Below are positions 1 to 9,798 of a DNA stretch of 45,825 nt, piece by piece. The notes under the pieces are model-generated. The model was not told the DNA's origin, did no database searches, and worked only from the letters and a program-made list of their open reading frames with translations. Numbering within the stretch: the first letter of the stretch is position 1; each line of letters opens with the position of its first letter. A program made the position numbers and the translations under genes. The stretch is from Defluviitaleaceae bacterium (lineage in GTDB: Bacteria; Bacillota; Clostridia; Lachnospirales; WQUN01): NCBI GenBank assembly GCA_009788085.1, contig WQSB01000005.1, positions 1 to 45,825 on the forward strand. The letters run 5' to 3'.

Positions 1-1
1 G

Positions 2-952
2 AGCCGGGCTTTGCCCGGCGGAGCGGCGGGGCTTGGGGCGGAGGCCCATTTGAATGAAGCCCATTTGAATGAGGATTCCTTTGGGATTATCGGGATAGCC
101 TCTGTGGGGCCGATTTTGTCGGTTTTCCTGTACGGGATTGTTTTGCGGTTCATTCATGGCGGAATGCCCCCCGAAAGTGTTTATAACCCGGGCGCGCTGC
201 CCACGGACGTGGCCGTTGTGCTGGGCGCGAGCTTTACCGACACGCTTATCGCCCTGATGCCGCTTCTGATTGCGTTTGTGCCGTTCCAATTCCTTTTAAT
301 AAAGATGGCGAAAAAACCCTTCGTACGGATAATGGTAGGGATTATCCCCGTATTTGCGGGGCTTTTGATTTTTCTGTTTAGTATAGATTTTGGATTTGCC
401 TTTGCAGGACAGTATATCGGCGAGGTTTTTATGGACCCGGTGCGGCCCCAGTGGTTTCGTTGGCTGCTGCTGCTGGTGGGCTTTGTGCTTGGCGTGGCCA
501 TCACGCTGACCGAGCCCGCCGTTACCGTTCTTGGCGACCAGCTTGAGGAAATGATTTCAATAAAAAGCATGACCACCAGAATGACCCTAGCCGTGGGCAT
601 TGGGTTTTCAGCCATGCTTGCAATCGTAAAGATTATGTATGAGATAAATATTTTGTGGTTCATCGTGCCTCTTTACATTGTGGCTGTGGCCATGATGAAA
701 TTTACGCCAAAGCTTTTTGTGGGGCTGGCCTTTGACTCTGGCGGGGTTTCTGGCGGTGCGCTGTCCTCGGCGGTGCTGACTCCGCTGACCTTGGGCATCG
801 CTCAGGCCGTAGCCACCGCCGCAATCGTCGCCGGCCAAGAGGCACAGTCCATCTTAACAAACGGCTTTGGCATTCTGGCTTTCATTTCCGTAACGCCGCT
901 GATTGCGATTCAGGCCTTGGGTATTGTATACAGCAAACGGCATAAGTTCTAA
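2..952 (+). CDS. DUF1538-family membrane protein, C-terminal part (5' end cut by window edge)
   Basis: Hydrophobic multi-TM protein with DUF1538-like motifs (GVAITLTEPAVTVLGDQLEE, AFDSGGVSGGALSSAVLTPLTLGIA). Frame is open to the window edge. Confidence 0.75.
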   Translation, partial: SRALPGGAAGLGAEAHLNEAHLNEDSFGIIGIASVGPILSVFLYGIVLRFIHGGMPPESVYNPGALPTDVAVVLGASFTDTLIALMPLLIAFVPFQFLLIKMAKKPFVRIMVGIIPVFAGLLIFLFSIDFGFAFAGQYIGEVFMDPVRPQWFRWLLLLVGFVLGVAITLTEPAVTVLGDQLEEMISIKSMTTRMTLAVGIGFSAMLAIVKIMYEINILWFIVPLYIVAVAMMKFTPKLFVGLAFDSGGVSGGALSSAVLTPLTLGIAQAVATAAIVAGQEAQSILTNGFGILAFISVTPLIAIQALGIVYSKRHKF

Positions 953-963
953 ATGCGGGAGGT

Positions 964-1432
964 ATGCAAGTGCCAGCTTTAACCGAAGAACAAATTAATC
1001 GTGGCTTTGAATGGTATCCCATTAGCGATAATTTTTAAACTGAATTGAAAGAGTACAAGGGAGAAGAACGGGTGTGTATTGCTTGTACACAGCTTAACGG
1101 ACTCCCTTACTTCAACTACGGCTTAGTCCCAGCCTGTGAGAAAAAGCGTATCCTTAACGAGTGGATAGACTTTCTAAAAACCGATTAAGCGAATAGAGGA
1201 CTATTCCCCCTTGGCCGAATTAAACAACTTAGAAGCCCTAACTATTGCGTCCGGCACGCTCCAGCGCGTCGCCGTTAAGGACTTAGAATTCCTGCGAAAA
1301 ATGCCAAACCTGCGCGTTTTTGGAACAGGCGAAACGACCCTGCGAAAAAAGTATACCCCGGCTGAACTCGCTGAGCTACGGGAGGAGTTGCCAAACCTGC
1401 GCTGGTTTTCTGTGAACGGCAAATTGATTTAG
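964..1432 (+). pseudogene. Degraded small protein gene (LRR-like C-terminus): in-frame TAA at 1036-1038, then a frame change near 1175-1188
   Basis: RBS (gcgggaggt) and ATG at 964 read MQVPALTEEQINRGFEWYPISDNF*TELKEYKGEERVCIACTQLNGLPYFNYGLVPACEKKRILNEWIDFLKTD*. The next frame continues KRIEDYSPLAELNNLEALTIASGTLQRVAVKDLEFLRKMPNLRVF...NLRWFSVNGKLI. Confidence 0.5.
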
Positions 1433-1449
1433 CCAAGGAGACAAATGAA

Positions 1450-2592
1450 ATGGAAAAAAGCAATAAGACGTTTTATATTTGTGTGCTGATTCTTTCGGCA
1501 ATATTTTTGTTTGTGGGGAACCGCTTCGCCTCGGGGGAGCGGGCCGGGCCGGATGATGTGTTCACCCCGTCGTATTATACCGGGGTTGTGACGCGAGTTA
1601 TTGAGAGGGTGGAAGACCCACACGGCATAGGGGCTCTTTGGTTTGAAACCACATATTTGTTTTTTGAAGTGCGATTGACGGGCCGGGGACGGCGCGGAGA
1701 GATTATCGCTGCGGAGCAGCATATCACCATGGGCGACGAGCGTGAGATAAGCGTCGGAGACAGGATTTTGCTTATTTTCGACGATTTCAACCATCGGTAT
1801 ATTTTTACAAATCATGTGAGAATCAACGCCATAATGATTTTGAGCGTGGTATTTCTCGCGCTGGTGATTCTATTTGGGCGCAAGAAGGGCTTTAACGCTA
1901 TTGTCGCGCTGGGTTTTACTTGTCTGGCGGTGTTTTTGGTGTTTGTCCCGGCAATCCTTTCCGGCCGGAATATTTATATCACCACATTTATTGTGTGCTT
2001 ATACGCCATCGTGTCCACGCTGATGCTGGTAGTTGGGCCAAATAAAAAAGCACTGTCCGCCATGCTGGGATGCTTAGGCGGCGTGCTTTTGGCCGGAGCC
2101 TTGATGTTTGTAATGGATATTGTGCTGAATTTGACTGGAGTTGTTGACCATGAAACCCACTTGCTTTTAATACTGGAAAACCATATTGATTTGCGGGCCC
2201 TTATTTTTGCAGGAGTGATTATCGGTGCGGTGGGCGCGATTATGGATGTGGCCATGTCGATTTCTTCCTCCTTGTGGGAGGTTCATCAGGCCGGGGCCGA
2301 ATCCGATTTCGCAAGTCTTTTTAAATCAGGCATTAATATCGGCAAGGATATCCTCGGCACCATGCTTAACACGCTGATTCTGGCCTATATCGGAAGCTCG
2401 CTGTCGCTGATTCTGGTTATTTTCGCCAACGCAACTTCTATGGCTATGCTTTTTAACATGGAAATGATTATTGTGGAATTCCTTCGGGCGTTGGTGGGCA
2501 GCTTTGGCATGTTCCTAACAATCCCGCTTACCGCCGGGATTTGCGGCTGGCTCTATACCCGGGAGGGTTATGATGAGGAAATGGGCTTTTAG
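1450..2592 (+). CDS. YibE/F-family membrane protein
   Basis: N-terminal TM and OB-like region followed by multi-TM domain with YibE/F motifs (GAIMDVAMSISSSLWEV, GRDILGTMLNTLILAYIGSSL-like). Confidence 0.85.
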   Translation: MEKSNKTFYICVLILSAIFLFVGNRFASGERAGPDDVFTPSYYTGVVTRVIERVEDPHGIGALWFETTYLFFEVRLTGRGRRGEIIAAEQHITMGDEREISVGDRILLIFDDFNHRYIFTNHVRINAIMILSVVFLALVILFGRKKGFNAIVALGFTCLAVFLVFVPAILSGRNIYITTFIVCLYAIVSTLMLVVGPNKKALSAMLGCLGGVLLAGALMFVMDIVLNLTGVVDHETHLLLILENHIDLRALIFAGVIIGAVGAIMDVAMSISSSLWEVHQAGAESDFASLFKSGINIGKDILGTMLNTLILAYIGSSLSLILVIFANATSMAMLFNMEMIIVEFLRALVGSFGMFLTIPLTAGICGWLYTREGYDEEMGF

Positions 2593-2593
2593 A

Positions 2594-3868
2594 TTAAGAC
2601 CTCGCGCTTATTTCCGTAATCCCTCCCATGTAAGGCACTAGGGCCCCGGGGATTTTTACGCGGCCGTCGGCTTGCTGGAAGTTCTCCCAAATGGCTGCGA
2701 TGGTGCGGTTTACGCCCAGGCCGCTGCCGTTTAGGGTGTGGGTGAAAACAGGCTTGCCCCCTGAGTCTTTAAAGCGGATACCGGCGCGTCGGGCCTGAAA
2801 CGCCTCAAAGTTGGAGCAGCTTGAGACTTCTACATATTTATTATAGCTGGGCATCCAAACATTCAGGTCATAGGTCATGGCGTTGGCAAAGCCCAAATCC
2901 CCGGCGCATTGCTTGGTGACATTGTAAGGCAAGCCCAGCTTTTGCAAAATATCCTCCGCGTCGGCGGTGAGCCTTTCCAGCTCGTCATAGGAATTTTCCG
3001 GCCGGGCCAGCATAAATATCTCCACCTTGGGAAACTGATGCATACGTATGAGTCCCCGGGTGTCACGTCCGGCTGCGCCGGCTTCCTTTCGGAAGCTGGG
3101 CGTAAACGCGCAGAATTTAACGGGAAGCCGTGCCCCGTCGATGATTTCTTCCCGGTGAATGTTGGTAAGGGGCGTTTCCGCCGTGGGTATTAAAAAATAA
3201 TCCGTGTCGGAAAGGTGGAAAAGCTGGCCCTCCTTGTCGGGCAACTGGCCCACTCCCTCCATGCTGCGGCGGTGGGCTATTACCGGCGGGCTGATTTCCT
3301 CATATCCGTGGGCGGTGTGCCTGTCCAGCATGAAGCTGATTAATGCCCGCTCCATCCGTGCGCCAAGGCCGCGCAGCATTACAAACCGCGAACCGGTGAT
3401 TTTGGCGGCGGTTGCGGGGTCGAAAATGCCCAATGCTTCGCCTAAATCCCAATGGGGCTTTGGCTCGAAATCAAAAACGAGAGGCTCTCCCCAGCGGCGG
3501 ATTTCCACATTGTCCGCCTCGGAAAGCCCCTCCGGCACGGTGGCGTGTGGCGTATTGGGAATGCCCATAAGAAAGTCGTCAAGCTCTTCGTCTATGGCGC
3601 GGACCTCCGGCTCAAGAGCCTTTATCGTGTCGGAAAGCTCTTTCATTTCCGCCATCAGAGGCGCGGTATCCTTGCCCTCTTTTTTTAACGAGGGAATCTG
3701 CTTTGTAGCCGCGTTCTGTTTGGCCTTCATGTCCTCCGACTCACGGATAAGCTCGCGGCGGCGTTTGTCCAAAGTTTCGAACCGTTCCAATTGGAAGTCT
3801 TTCCCCCGCTTGGATAAAAGCCTCTTGGTTTCCTCAAAATTTTCACGCAGTGCCTTGATGTCAAACAC
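2594..3868 (-). CDS. serS: Serine--tRNA ligase
   Basis: Full-length SerRS: coiled-coil arm, class II motifs (TAETPLTNIHREEI, FRKEAGAAGRDTRGLIRMHQFPKVE, NGSGLGVNRTIAAIWEN). Likely GTG start at 3868 (VFDIKALREN) with RBS gaaggt. Confidence 0.97.
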   Translation of the reverse strand: MFDIKALRENFEETKRLLSKRGKDFQLERFETLDKRRRELIRESEDMKAKQNAATKQIPSLKKEGKDTAPLMAEMKELSDTIKALEPEVRAIDEELDDFLMGIPNTPHATVPEGLSEADNVEIRRWGEPLVFDFEPKPHWDLGEALGIFDPATAAKITGSRFVMLRGLGARMERALISFMLDRHTAHGYEEISPPVIAHRRSMEGVGQLPDKEGQLFHLSDTDYFLIPTAETPLTNIHREEIIDGARLPVKFCAFTPSFRKEAGAAGRDTRGLIRMHQFPKVEIFMLARPENSYDELERLTADAEDILQKLGLPYNVTKQCAGDLGFANAMTYDLNVWMPSYNKYVEVSSCSNFEAFQARRAGIRFKDSGGKPVFTHTLNGSGLGVNRTIAAIWENFQQADGRVKIPGALVPYMGGITEISARS

Positions 3869-3891
3869 GTAATTACCTTCTTTCAACAATC

Positions 3892-6465
3892 TTACAGCTT
3901 GAAATAAGCTACAAGCTGTTGGAGTAATTCTGCTTGCGAATTTAATTCCTGTGATGCCGCCGCCGTTTCCTCGGAAACAGCCGAATTGCTTTGTACTACT
4001 TGTGATATTTGTGAAAGCCCGGTACTTACTTGTGAGATTGCTTCCGCTTGCTCACTTGATGAAGCAGAAATACTGTTTATAATTTCTGATACTTCGGTGG
4101 CGTTTCTCACAATCATGTCTAATGATTCTGATGTAGCTTCCGCAATTTCTGACCCACTTTCAACACGGCTGTTTGAAGTTGCGATAAGCTCCGTGGTTTC
4201 GGTTGCGGATTCTTGACTACGCCCTGCAAGGCTGCGTACTTCTTCCGCAACCACGGCAAAGCCTTTACCGTGGTCACCTGCCCGCGCCGCTTCCACGGCG
4301 GCGTTAAGCGCGAGAAGATTTGTTTGGAACGCAATGTCTTGAATAGCTTTGATAATCTTGGAAATTTCGCCCGATGAATGCTTAATTTGTGACATTGCCA
4401 TTAGCATTTCCTTCATGGAAGTGTTGCCCTCTTTGGCGTTGGCTGTTGACTTATTGGAAATTTCGCTTGCTTCCTTTGCATTGTCGGCGTTTTGGCGGGT
4501 TTGTTGGTTTATAACGTCAATCGTGGCGTTAAGCTCTTCCACCGAGCTTGCCTGCTCCTGCGCGCCGTTTGCCAGTTCTTGCGCGCTGGTTGAAATTTGT
4601 TTCGCACCCGACAGCACTTGCTCGGATGCAACCGAAATTTCTGACATAGTTTTGTGGAGCGTTGTTGAAATATTGTTGAGTGAGCCTTTAATTGTACTGA
4701 AATTGCCAACATACTCGCGTGTGATTTTTTTGGTCAAATCTCCGCCGGAAATAGCCTCCAAACATTCTGCTATATCACGAATATAAGAAGCGATTTCCCC
4801 AATAGTCCCGACGAAGCTTGTCAGGATATGGTTGAATACGCCTTTGTAATTATTCACGTTTGAATCAAGACCCTTTGAGGTCATTCTCGTAGTAATAGTG
4901 GCTATATCAAAATTGCCCGCTTTCATTTCGTCCATTGCCACTTCTATAAGTTTAAGCGGCTTGTCAACGGCAATGGCTATGCTGTTAAGCCCTTCCATAA
5001 TCTCGCGCCAATTACCCCTGTATTCAGCTGCATCAATTTGAAATTGCAAGTCGCCTCTGTTGGCGGCGGCATCAATCATCGCACCAATTTCTGTGCTGAC
5101 CGAATTCAGGTTGTCGGTAAGGCTGTTTATTGTTTGCGGTATAACACTCCATTCGCCCGGCCAATCTTCAATCGTCAAACTTGACTTAAAGTCTCCGTCG
5201 CTTATGCTGTTAAGCACATCAGCCATGCTCATTATGTCCGTGGCGGTTTGCGAAAGTATTTTATTTACAAGACCAATTACTTCCTCAAACGAATTTTGGT
5301 ATTTAGCAGCGTTTATTGTATAGCGCATATTTCCAGTTACTAAATACTCCTGTTGTGCTTTGGTTAAATCCCCAACTATGTCTTTTATAACATCCACAAG
5401 ACCGCAAACATCATGGGTGAGTGTGCCGATTTCATCTTTGGGTAAGTTTGCCCTGTTTATATTAACATTGATATTTCCGCTTGACACATCTTTTACAGTT
5501 CTTGTCAGTATATTAAGGGGTTTTAATGACCTCGATATCAAGAAAAACATCAACCCGGCGGCGGCCAAAAGTCCTACAACTCCAAAAATAATCAAAGTAG
5601 TTTGCAATGCGGCAGTGGTTGCGTTTGTATGCTCGTTTGAAAACCCTGCAAAAAACATACCGATAACTGAGCCGTCCCAACCGTGAAGCGGGAAATAGTA
5701 CGCACTAAACGGCAATCCCTGTAAGGTTAATTCCGTTGTGTAGTGCTGGTTTCCATCTATAACCGCTTGCACAACTTCCGGTGGAGCTAAAACGCCTATA
5801 TCGCGCTGGCCGCTTTCGTTCAAAAGGGTAGTAGCCACGCGTTCATCACCTGCGAAAATAGTGATTTCCGCATTGAGTGCACCGGCAAAAGAATCAACAA
5901 ACGCATCGTTTGACATAACCATATTGGTTGATAAGGTTCCGATAATTACTCCTTCACTCCAAATAGGCGTTAAGTACGACAAAGACATTGGGATTGCACT
6001 CGTGGAAGAAAAGCTGGGTACACCCTCACCCGCAAAACCACGCATAAAAAGCGGCACGCCATATACATTATCACCATATTGTGCGGGAGCGTGGGAGCGA
6101 AGCATCACATCAAAATTTTGGTCAATTATTACAAATGTATCAATTCCTACATTAGCCTTAATCGAGTTTAGGTAAGCAAGGAGTGCCGTTCTATTCTCAG
6201 CACGGTTAATCCCGGCATTCCAATTTCGCAAATGCTCCAGTACAGAAGAATTTTCAGCAGTTGCCATACTTGCAATCCGATTGCGCTCTTGTATGCTTTC
6301 GATGTAAGAATTTGTCATTTGGACTGCTGTGTCAAGCCGTTGTTCTGTGATTTCATCTGCGAAGTTGTTTACGCTGACAGCAGCATAAATGATGATTACA
6401 GCCACCAGTAGGATTAAAACAGCGACACTCGGAATAATGATTTTGCTCTTTAAGCTGTTAAACAT
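3892..6465 (-). CDS. Methyl-accepting chemotaxis protein with extracytoplasmic Cache-like sensor and several HAMP-like repeats
   Basis: N-terminal TM, periplasmic sensor, second TM, HAMP, tandem HAMP-like segments, and conserved MCP hairpin ([44 protein letters not shown]). Confidence 0.95.
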   Translation of the reverse strand: MFNSLKSKIIIPSVAVLILLVAVIIIYAAVSVNNFADEITEQRLDTAVQMTNSYIESIQERNRIASMATAENSSVLEHLRNWNAGINRAENRTALLAYLNSIKANVGIDTFVIIDQNFDVMLRSHAPAQYGDNVYGVPLFMRGFAGEGVPSFSSTSAIPMSLSYLTPIWSEGVIIGTLSTNMVMSNDAFVDSFAGALNAEITIFAGDERVATTLLNESGQRDIGVLAPPEVVQAVIDGNQHYTTELTLQGLPFSAYYFPLHGWDGSVIGMFFAGFSNEHTNATTAALQTTLIIFGVVGLLAAAGLMFFLISRSLKPLNILTRTVKDVSSGNINVNINRANLPKDEIGTLTHDVCGLVDVIKDIVGDLTKAQQEYLVTGNMRYTINAAKYQNSFEEVIGLVNKILSQTATDIMSMADVLNSISDGDFKSSLTIEDWPGEWSVIPQTINSLTDNLNSVSTEIGAMIDAAANRGDLQFQIDAAEYRGNWREIMEGLNSIAIAVDKPLKLIEVAMDEMKAGNFDIATITTRMTSKGLDSNVNNYKGVFNHILTSFVGTIGEIASYIRDIAECLEAISGGDLTKKITREYVGNFSTIKGSLNNISTTLHKTMSEISVASEQVLSGAKQISTSAQELANGAQEQASSVEELNATIDVINQQTRQNADNAKEASEISNKSTANAKEGNTSMKEMLMAMSQIKHSSGEISKIIKAIQDIAFQTNLLALNAAVEAARAGDHGKGFAVVAEEVRSLAGRSQESATETTELIATSNSRVESGSEIAEATSESLDMIVRNATEVSEIINSISASSSEQAEAISQVSTGLSQISQVVQSNSAVSEETAAASQELNSQAELLQQLVAYFKL

Positions 6466-6672
6466 AGTAAATCCTCCTTTAGTGTGTTTTGGCTTTTTAG
6501 AAAGTCATTCTCTCCACACTTCACATCAAGTTGCTATGATTTTATCATGGAATTTAATGATTTTCAAGCCAAAAATCGGCATGAGAGCATTTGTGAAAAC
6601 AATTAACGAGGCATACACCGGCACATAGGCTTGCATTGTAAGCGGAGCCGTTTGTGAGGCGGCTGAATGTTT

Positions 6673-6858
6673 TTACGCGGCGGCCCGCTTTGAACGAAGC
6701 AGCCGGAAAGCCACGGCAACACCGACGGAGGCTACTGCGGCCAATGCCCCGTACTTTGCCAAACGCTTGCGCGATGCGGCGTAAGCCGCTATGTCCGCAA
6801 ATTCCGCTTCTTCTAAAAACAAATCATTAATTTCCCCGATACAGGTAAATAAGCTCAT
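6673..6858 (-). CDS. 61-aa single-TM protein of unknown function, translationally coupled to the upstream sigma factor
   Basis: ATGA overlap with the sigma-factor stop. One C-terminal hydrophobic helix (LAKYGALAAVASVGVAVAFRLL). Confidence 0.7.
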   Translation of the reverse strand: MSLFTCIGEINDLFLEEAEFADIAAYAASRKRLAKYGALAAVASVGVAVAFRLLRSKRAAA

Positions 6859-7445
6859 ATTACAACCCCTTCCTTTTCCAAATGAACACGAAGTTTCTTT
6901 CGTGCCCTAAAAAGTATTGATTTGACCTTGCTTTCACTCATTTGAAAGCGGCCGCTAATTGTGCCGATGCTTTCACCGTGAAAATACCTCAGCACAAAGG
7001 CGACTCTCGCCGCTTTGTCAACTTTGCCTAAAAAAGAATTTATCGCCTCGGTAATGAGGTGTTTTTCGTACTCCTTTTCTGGCTGCCCGCTTAAAGAGGT
7101 CAGGCACTCTTCCAATTCGTCAAGAAGCAGGCCGGTTTCGCCGCCACCGCGTTTTACCGCGCCCTTGGCGTGCCACTTGTTGACGGAAATATTCCGGGCT
7201 ATCCTTGCCAGAAACGCGCCAAGCATAAGGGGACGGTTCGGCGGGATTACCTCCCAGGCCTTTAGTAAGGTGTCGCTGACGCATTCTTCCGCGTCTTCGT
7301 TGCTGTATAAAATATTCACCGATGTCCTAAAGAGTCGGTTGCCATACTTTCGCCGCGTTTCGTCAATGGCCGATTCCTGACGCTCAAAATACATATCAAG
7401 TATCATATTATCTTCCAGACTAACCACCTCCCTATTTTTCGCCAT
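6855..7445 (-). CDS. ECF-type RNA polymerase sigma factor
   Basis: Sigma-70 region 2 (NEDAEECVSDTLLKAWEVIPP) and region 4 (VAFVLRYFHGESIGTISGRFQMSESKVKSILFRARKKLR). Start uncertain (ATG 7445 or internal ATG 7406). Confidence 0.9.
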   Translation of the reverse strand: MAKNREVVSLEDNMILDMYFERQESAIDETRRKYGNRLFRTSVNILYSNEDAEECVSDTLLKAWEVIPPNRPLMLGAFLARIARNISVNKWHAKGAVKRGGGETGLLLDELEECLTSLSGQPEKEYEKHLITEAINSFLGKVDKAARVAFVLRYFHGESIGTISGRFQMSESKVKSILFRARKKLRVHLEKEGVVI

Positions 7446-7452
7446 TCATATA

Positions 7453-7510
7453 TATAGACAGAAAAAGTACAGGCACAGTTGCAACCAAGGCTTGTTTTTT
7501 TCTGTCTATA
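7453..7510. promoter_or_regulatory. Perfectly symmetric divergent promoter/operator (TGCAAC-N17-TGTCTA on each strand)
   Basis: TATAGACAGAAAAA (7453-7466) and TTTTTCTGTCTATA (7497-7510) are inverted arms around palindrome GTTGCAAC (7478-7485). Both halves give TGCAAC-N17-TGTCTATA. Confidence 0.7.
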
Positions 7511-7549
7511 AGAGTATAGCACGTAAAATTAACAAGGAGGGATTTTTTT

Positions 7550-8440
7550 ATGTACCGGGTAATATCTGACGGAGGCTGCGATTTTACTAAGGAAGAAGCG
7601 GAAAAGCTTAATATAGACATCGCGCCGTTTTATATCAGCTTTGACGGCGAAACACATTTAAAGGAGGGCGTAGACATAAGGAGGGAGGATTATTTCAACC
7701 GCCTTGTTTCCGACAAAGGGCTTTTTCCAAAAACGGCTCAGCCCAGCCCGCAGGATTATATTGACCTATACACACCACATCTTCAGGCAGGGAAGGATAT
7801 TCTTTCTCTGACTATATCCTCCAAGCTTAGCGGCTCTTTTAACAGTGCCGTGCTTGCCGCTGGTATCCTAAAAGAGGACTATCCCAACAGGGTAATTAAA
7901 ATAGTGGATTCGTTAAACGTAAGCATAGGCCAAGGGCTTATCCTTCGGGAGATAATTAGAATGCGCGACGCGGGATACAACCTGCAAAAAAATGTTCAGT
8001 TTGCGGAGAAGCTTCTTGCGACCACGCGAATCTACTTTACCTTGGAAAGCCTGGAATATCTCAAAAGAGGCGGGCGTATCGGCCCCACGACGGCATTTGT
8101 GGGCGGGATTTTGGGACTGTGCCCGATATTGCAGCTGGAAAACGGAGAGGTTTCCCAGCTGGACAATGTACGCGGCAGAAAAAACGCGCTAAAGCTGATT
8201 AACGAAGCCATGGTTGACGCGCTAAAAGACGAAACCCAAAATATAAGCCTAAGCATCGGCCATATACTCAGCGAAAATGACGCTGTTGCATTCAAGGAAG
8301 CAACCGAGGCTTCTTTGGGCATTATAATAGCCAACCCCATAACCGAGGTTGGCGCGGCCATCGGTTCACACGCGGGGCCGGGCGCACTGGCATTTGCATA
8401 TTGCAGAAAATACGAGACTTTACAGGAGGCACATCAATGA
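7550..8440 (+). CDS. DegV family (fatty-acid-binding) protein
   Basis: DegV fold motifs: ISDGGCDFTKEEAEKLNIDIAPFYISFDGE, ILSLTISSKLSGSFNSAVLA, GPGALAFAYCRK. RBS aaggaggg. Confidence 0.93.
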   Translation: MYRVISDGGCDFTKEEAEKLNIDIAPFYISFDGETHLKEGVDIRREDYFNRLVSDKGLFPKTAQPSPQDYIDLYTPHLQAGKDILSLTISSKLSGSFNSAVLAAGILKEDYPNRVIKIVDSLNVSIGQGLILREIIRMRDAGYNLQKNVQFAEKLLATTRIYFTLESLEYLKRGGRIGPTTAFVGGILGLCPILQLENGEVSQLDNVRGRKNALKLINEAMVDALKDETQNISLSIGHILSENDAVAFKEATEASLGIIIANPITEVGAAIGSHAGPGALAFAYCRKYETLQEAHQ

Positions 8441-9054
8441 ATACATGGTTTATAGCGGCGCAAATTTTGGGCCTAATCACAATTTGCTTCGAGTTTACAT
8501 CATATCAAATAAAGGATAAAACAAGGTATTTTCTTATCACCGGCATAGGTAGCCTGTTTTGGATGATGATGTTTGTTGCCATCGGGCTTGCGACGGGGAT
8601 GAGCACACAGTTTTCGCTGATTGTGGCCGCTACTTACAGTACCGTCCGCAACCTGGTGTTTTTCAGAATATTTTCCAAAAACACGCCGGAAAGCAAGGAG
8701 GCCGGGCTCAACTTTCTGCTGGTAATGATAGTAATAGCCATTGTTGCCGGCACGATTACCGTTGTCAACGCGCCAGTGCAGGTCAGATGGCTGCACGTTC
8801 TTGGCATGATTGCGGCGTTGGGTTTTGTTGTGGGGCAGTATTTGCCGGGCGTGCACTACGTCCGTGTTACGGTGGTAATCTACGCCGCCATTGTTTTGCT
8901 CACACAAACGCCCATAAATATCCTCTACGGCGATTTCCGCTGGAACATCATGGGCATTTTAATTGAATTGGCCAAAATTATATCCGTGGCCGTATTCTAT
9001 ATCCGGTTCGCGTCCGAGCCCAAAAAACCGCAGCTGCAATTTGCCAAGCCATAG
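8437..9054 (+). CDS. YgjV-family inner membrane protein
   Basis: Multi-TM with MNTWFIAAQILGLITICFEFTSYQIKDKTRYF pattern. RBS ggaggcac before ATG 8437. Confidence 0.75.
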   Translation: MNTWFIAAQILGLITICFEFTSYQIKDKTRYFLITGIGSLFWMMMFVAIGLATGMSTQFSLIVAATYSTVRNLVFFRIFSKNTPESKEAGLNFLLVMIVIAIVAGTITVVNAPVQVRWLHVLGMIAALGFVVGQYLPGVHYVRVTVVIYAAIVLLTQTPINILYGDFRWNIMGILIELAKIISVAVFYIRFASEPKKPQLQFAKP

Positions 9055-9183
9055 GGCAACTGGTAGTTGCTGCCGGTTCAATCTGCGGTTGCTTGCAGGC
9101 AGGGGATTGATATACTTCCTTTATATAGGAGGGGATATTATGGTTTTTGGCGAGAAGATTATGATTTTAAGAAAGCAGAAGGG

Positions 9184-9798
9184 CTATTTGCCGGAATTGC
9201 TCTTGCCGTGGTGAAACTTGCCGATTTTCCGGCGGATGCGCTGCAATGAATTGTCGATGGATTTGGGCTTTTTGTTTAAAAATTCGGCTATTTGGGCGTG
9301 GGTCTTGCCGTCCATGTGATGTGTCAAGACATCCCTTTCCAGCGGGGACAGGTTATGCCTTATAAAATCGTCGATGTCCCTCAGAGCTTCCCGGCCTAGG
9401 AATAGAGCCTCCGGGTCGTTGATTCTGCGGTCGGGAAGCTTATCTATATAAGTATCCGGGGCATCGGCATCATCTTGGGTGAATTCGTTATCCAAGGACA
9501 GCGACGTGTTAAGCGGCATATGCTTCTGTCGCGCAGCCGCCTTAATGGCCGTTTGAATCTGCCGCACTATGCATATTGACGCAAACGCCGCGAATGTGGC
9601 GTTTTTTTGTTCGTCAAAATCCAACACGGCCTTGTACAGGCCTATCATCCCCTCCTGGATTAAATCCTCCGGGTCGCCCGAGGTCAGATAATATGCCTTT
9701 GCCTTGACTTTCACCAGCGGCTTCAAACGGCGCAACAAAATATCCAATGCTGTCGTGTCCCCCGCGCGGGCGGCGTGAATTAATTGCTTGTCGGTCAT
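9184..9798 (-). CDS. sigH: RNA polymerase sigma-H factor
   Basis: SigH-like regions 2 and 4 (YYLTSGDPEDLIQEGMIGLYKAVLDFDEQKNATFAAFASICIVRQIQTAIKAAARQKHMPLNTSLSL). Syntenic with yacP/rlmB/mrnC/cysS. Start ATG 9798 overlaps the yacP stop. Confidence 0.95.
   Translation of the reverse strand: MTDKQLIHAARAGDTTALDILLRRLKPLVKVKAKAYYLTSGDPEDLIQEGMIGLYKAVLDFDEQKNATFAAFASICIVRQIQTAIKAAARQKHMPLNTSLSLDNEFTQDDADAPDTYIDKLPDRRINDPEALFLGREALRDIDDFIRHNLSPLERDVLTHHMDGKTHAQIAEFLNKKPKSIDNSLQRIRRKIGKFHHGKSNSGK

Noticed and set aside
3204-3872. 222-aa plus-strand ORF opposite serS
   Set aside because: Antisense shadow of serS; composition is Ser/Arg-rich with no recognisable family.
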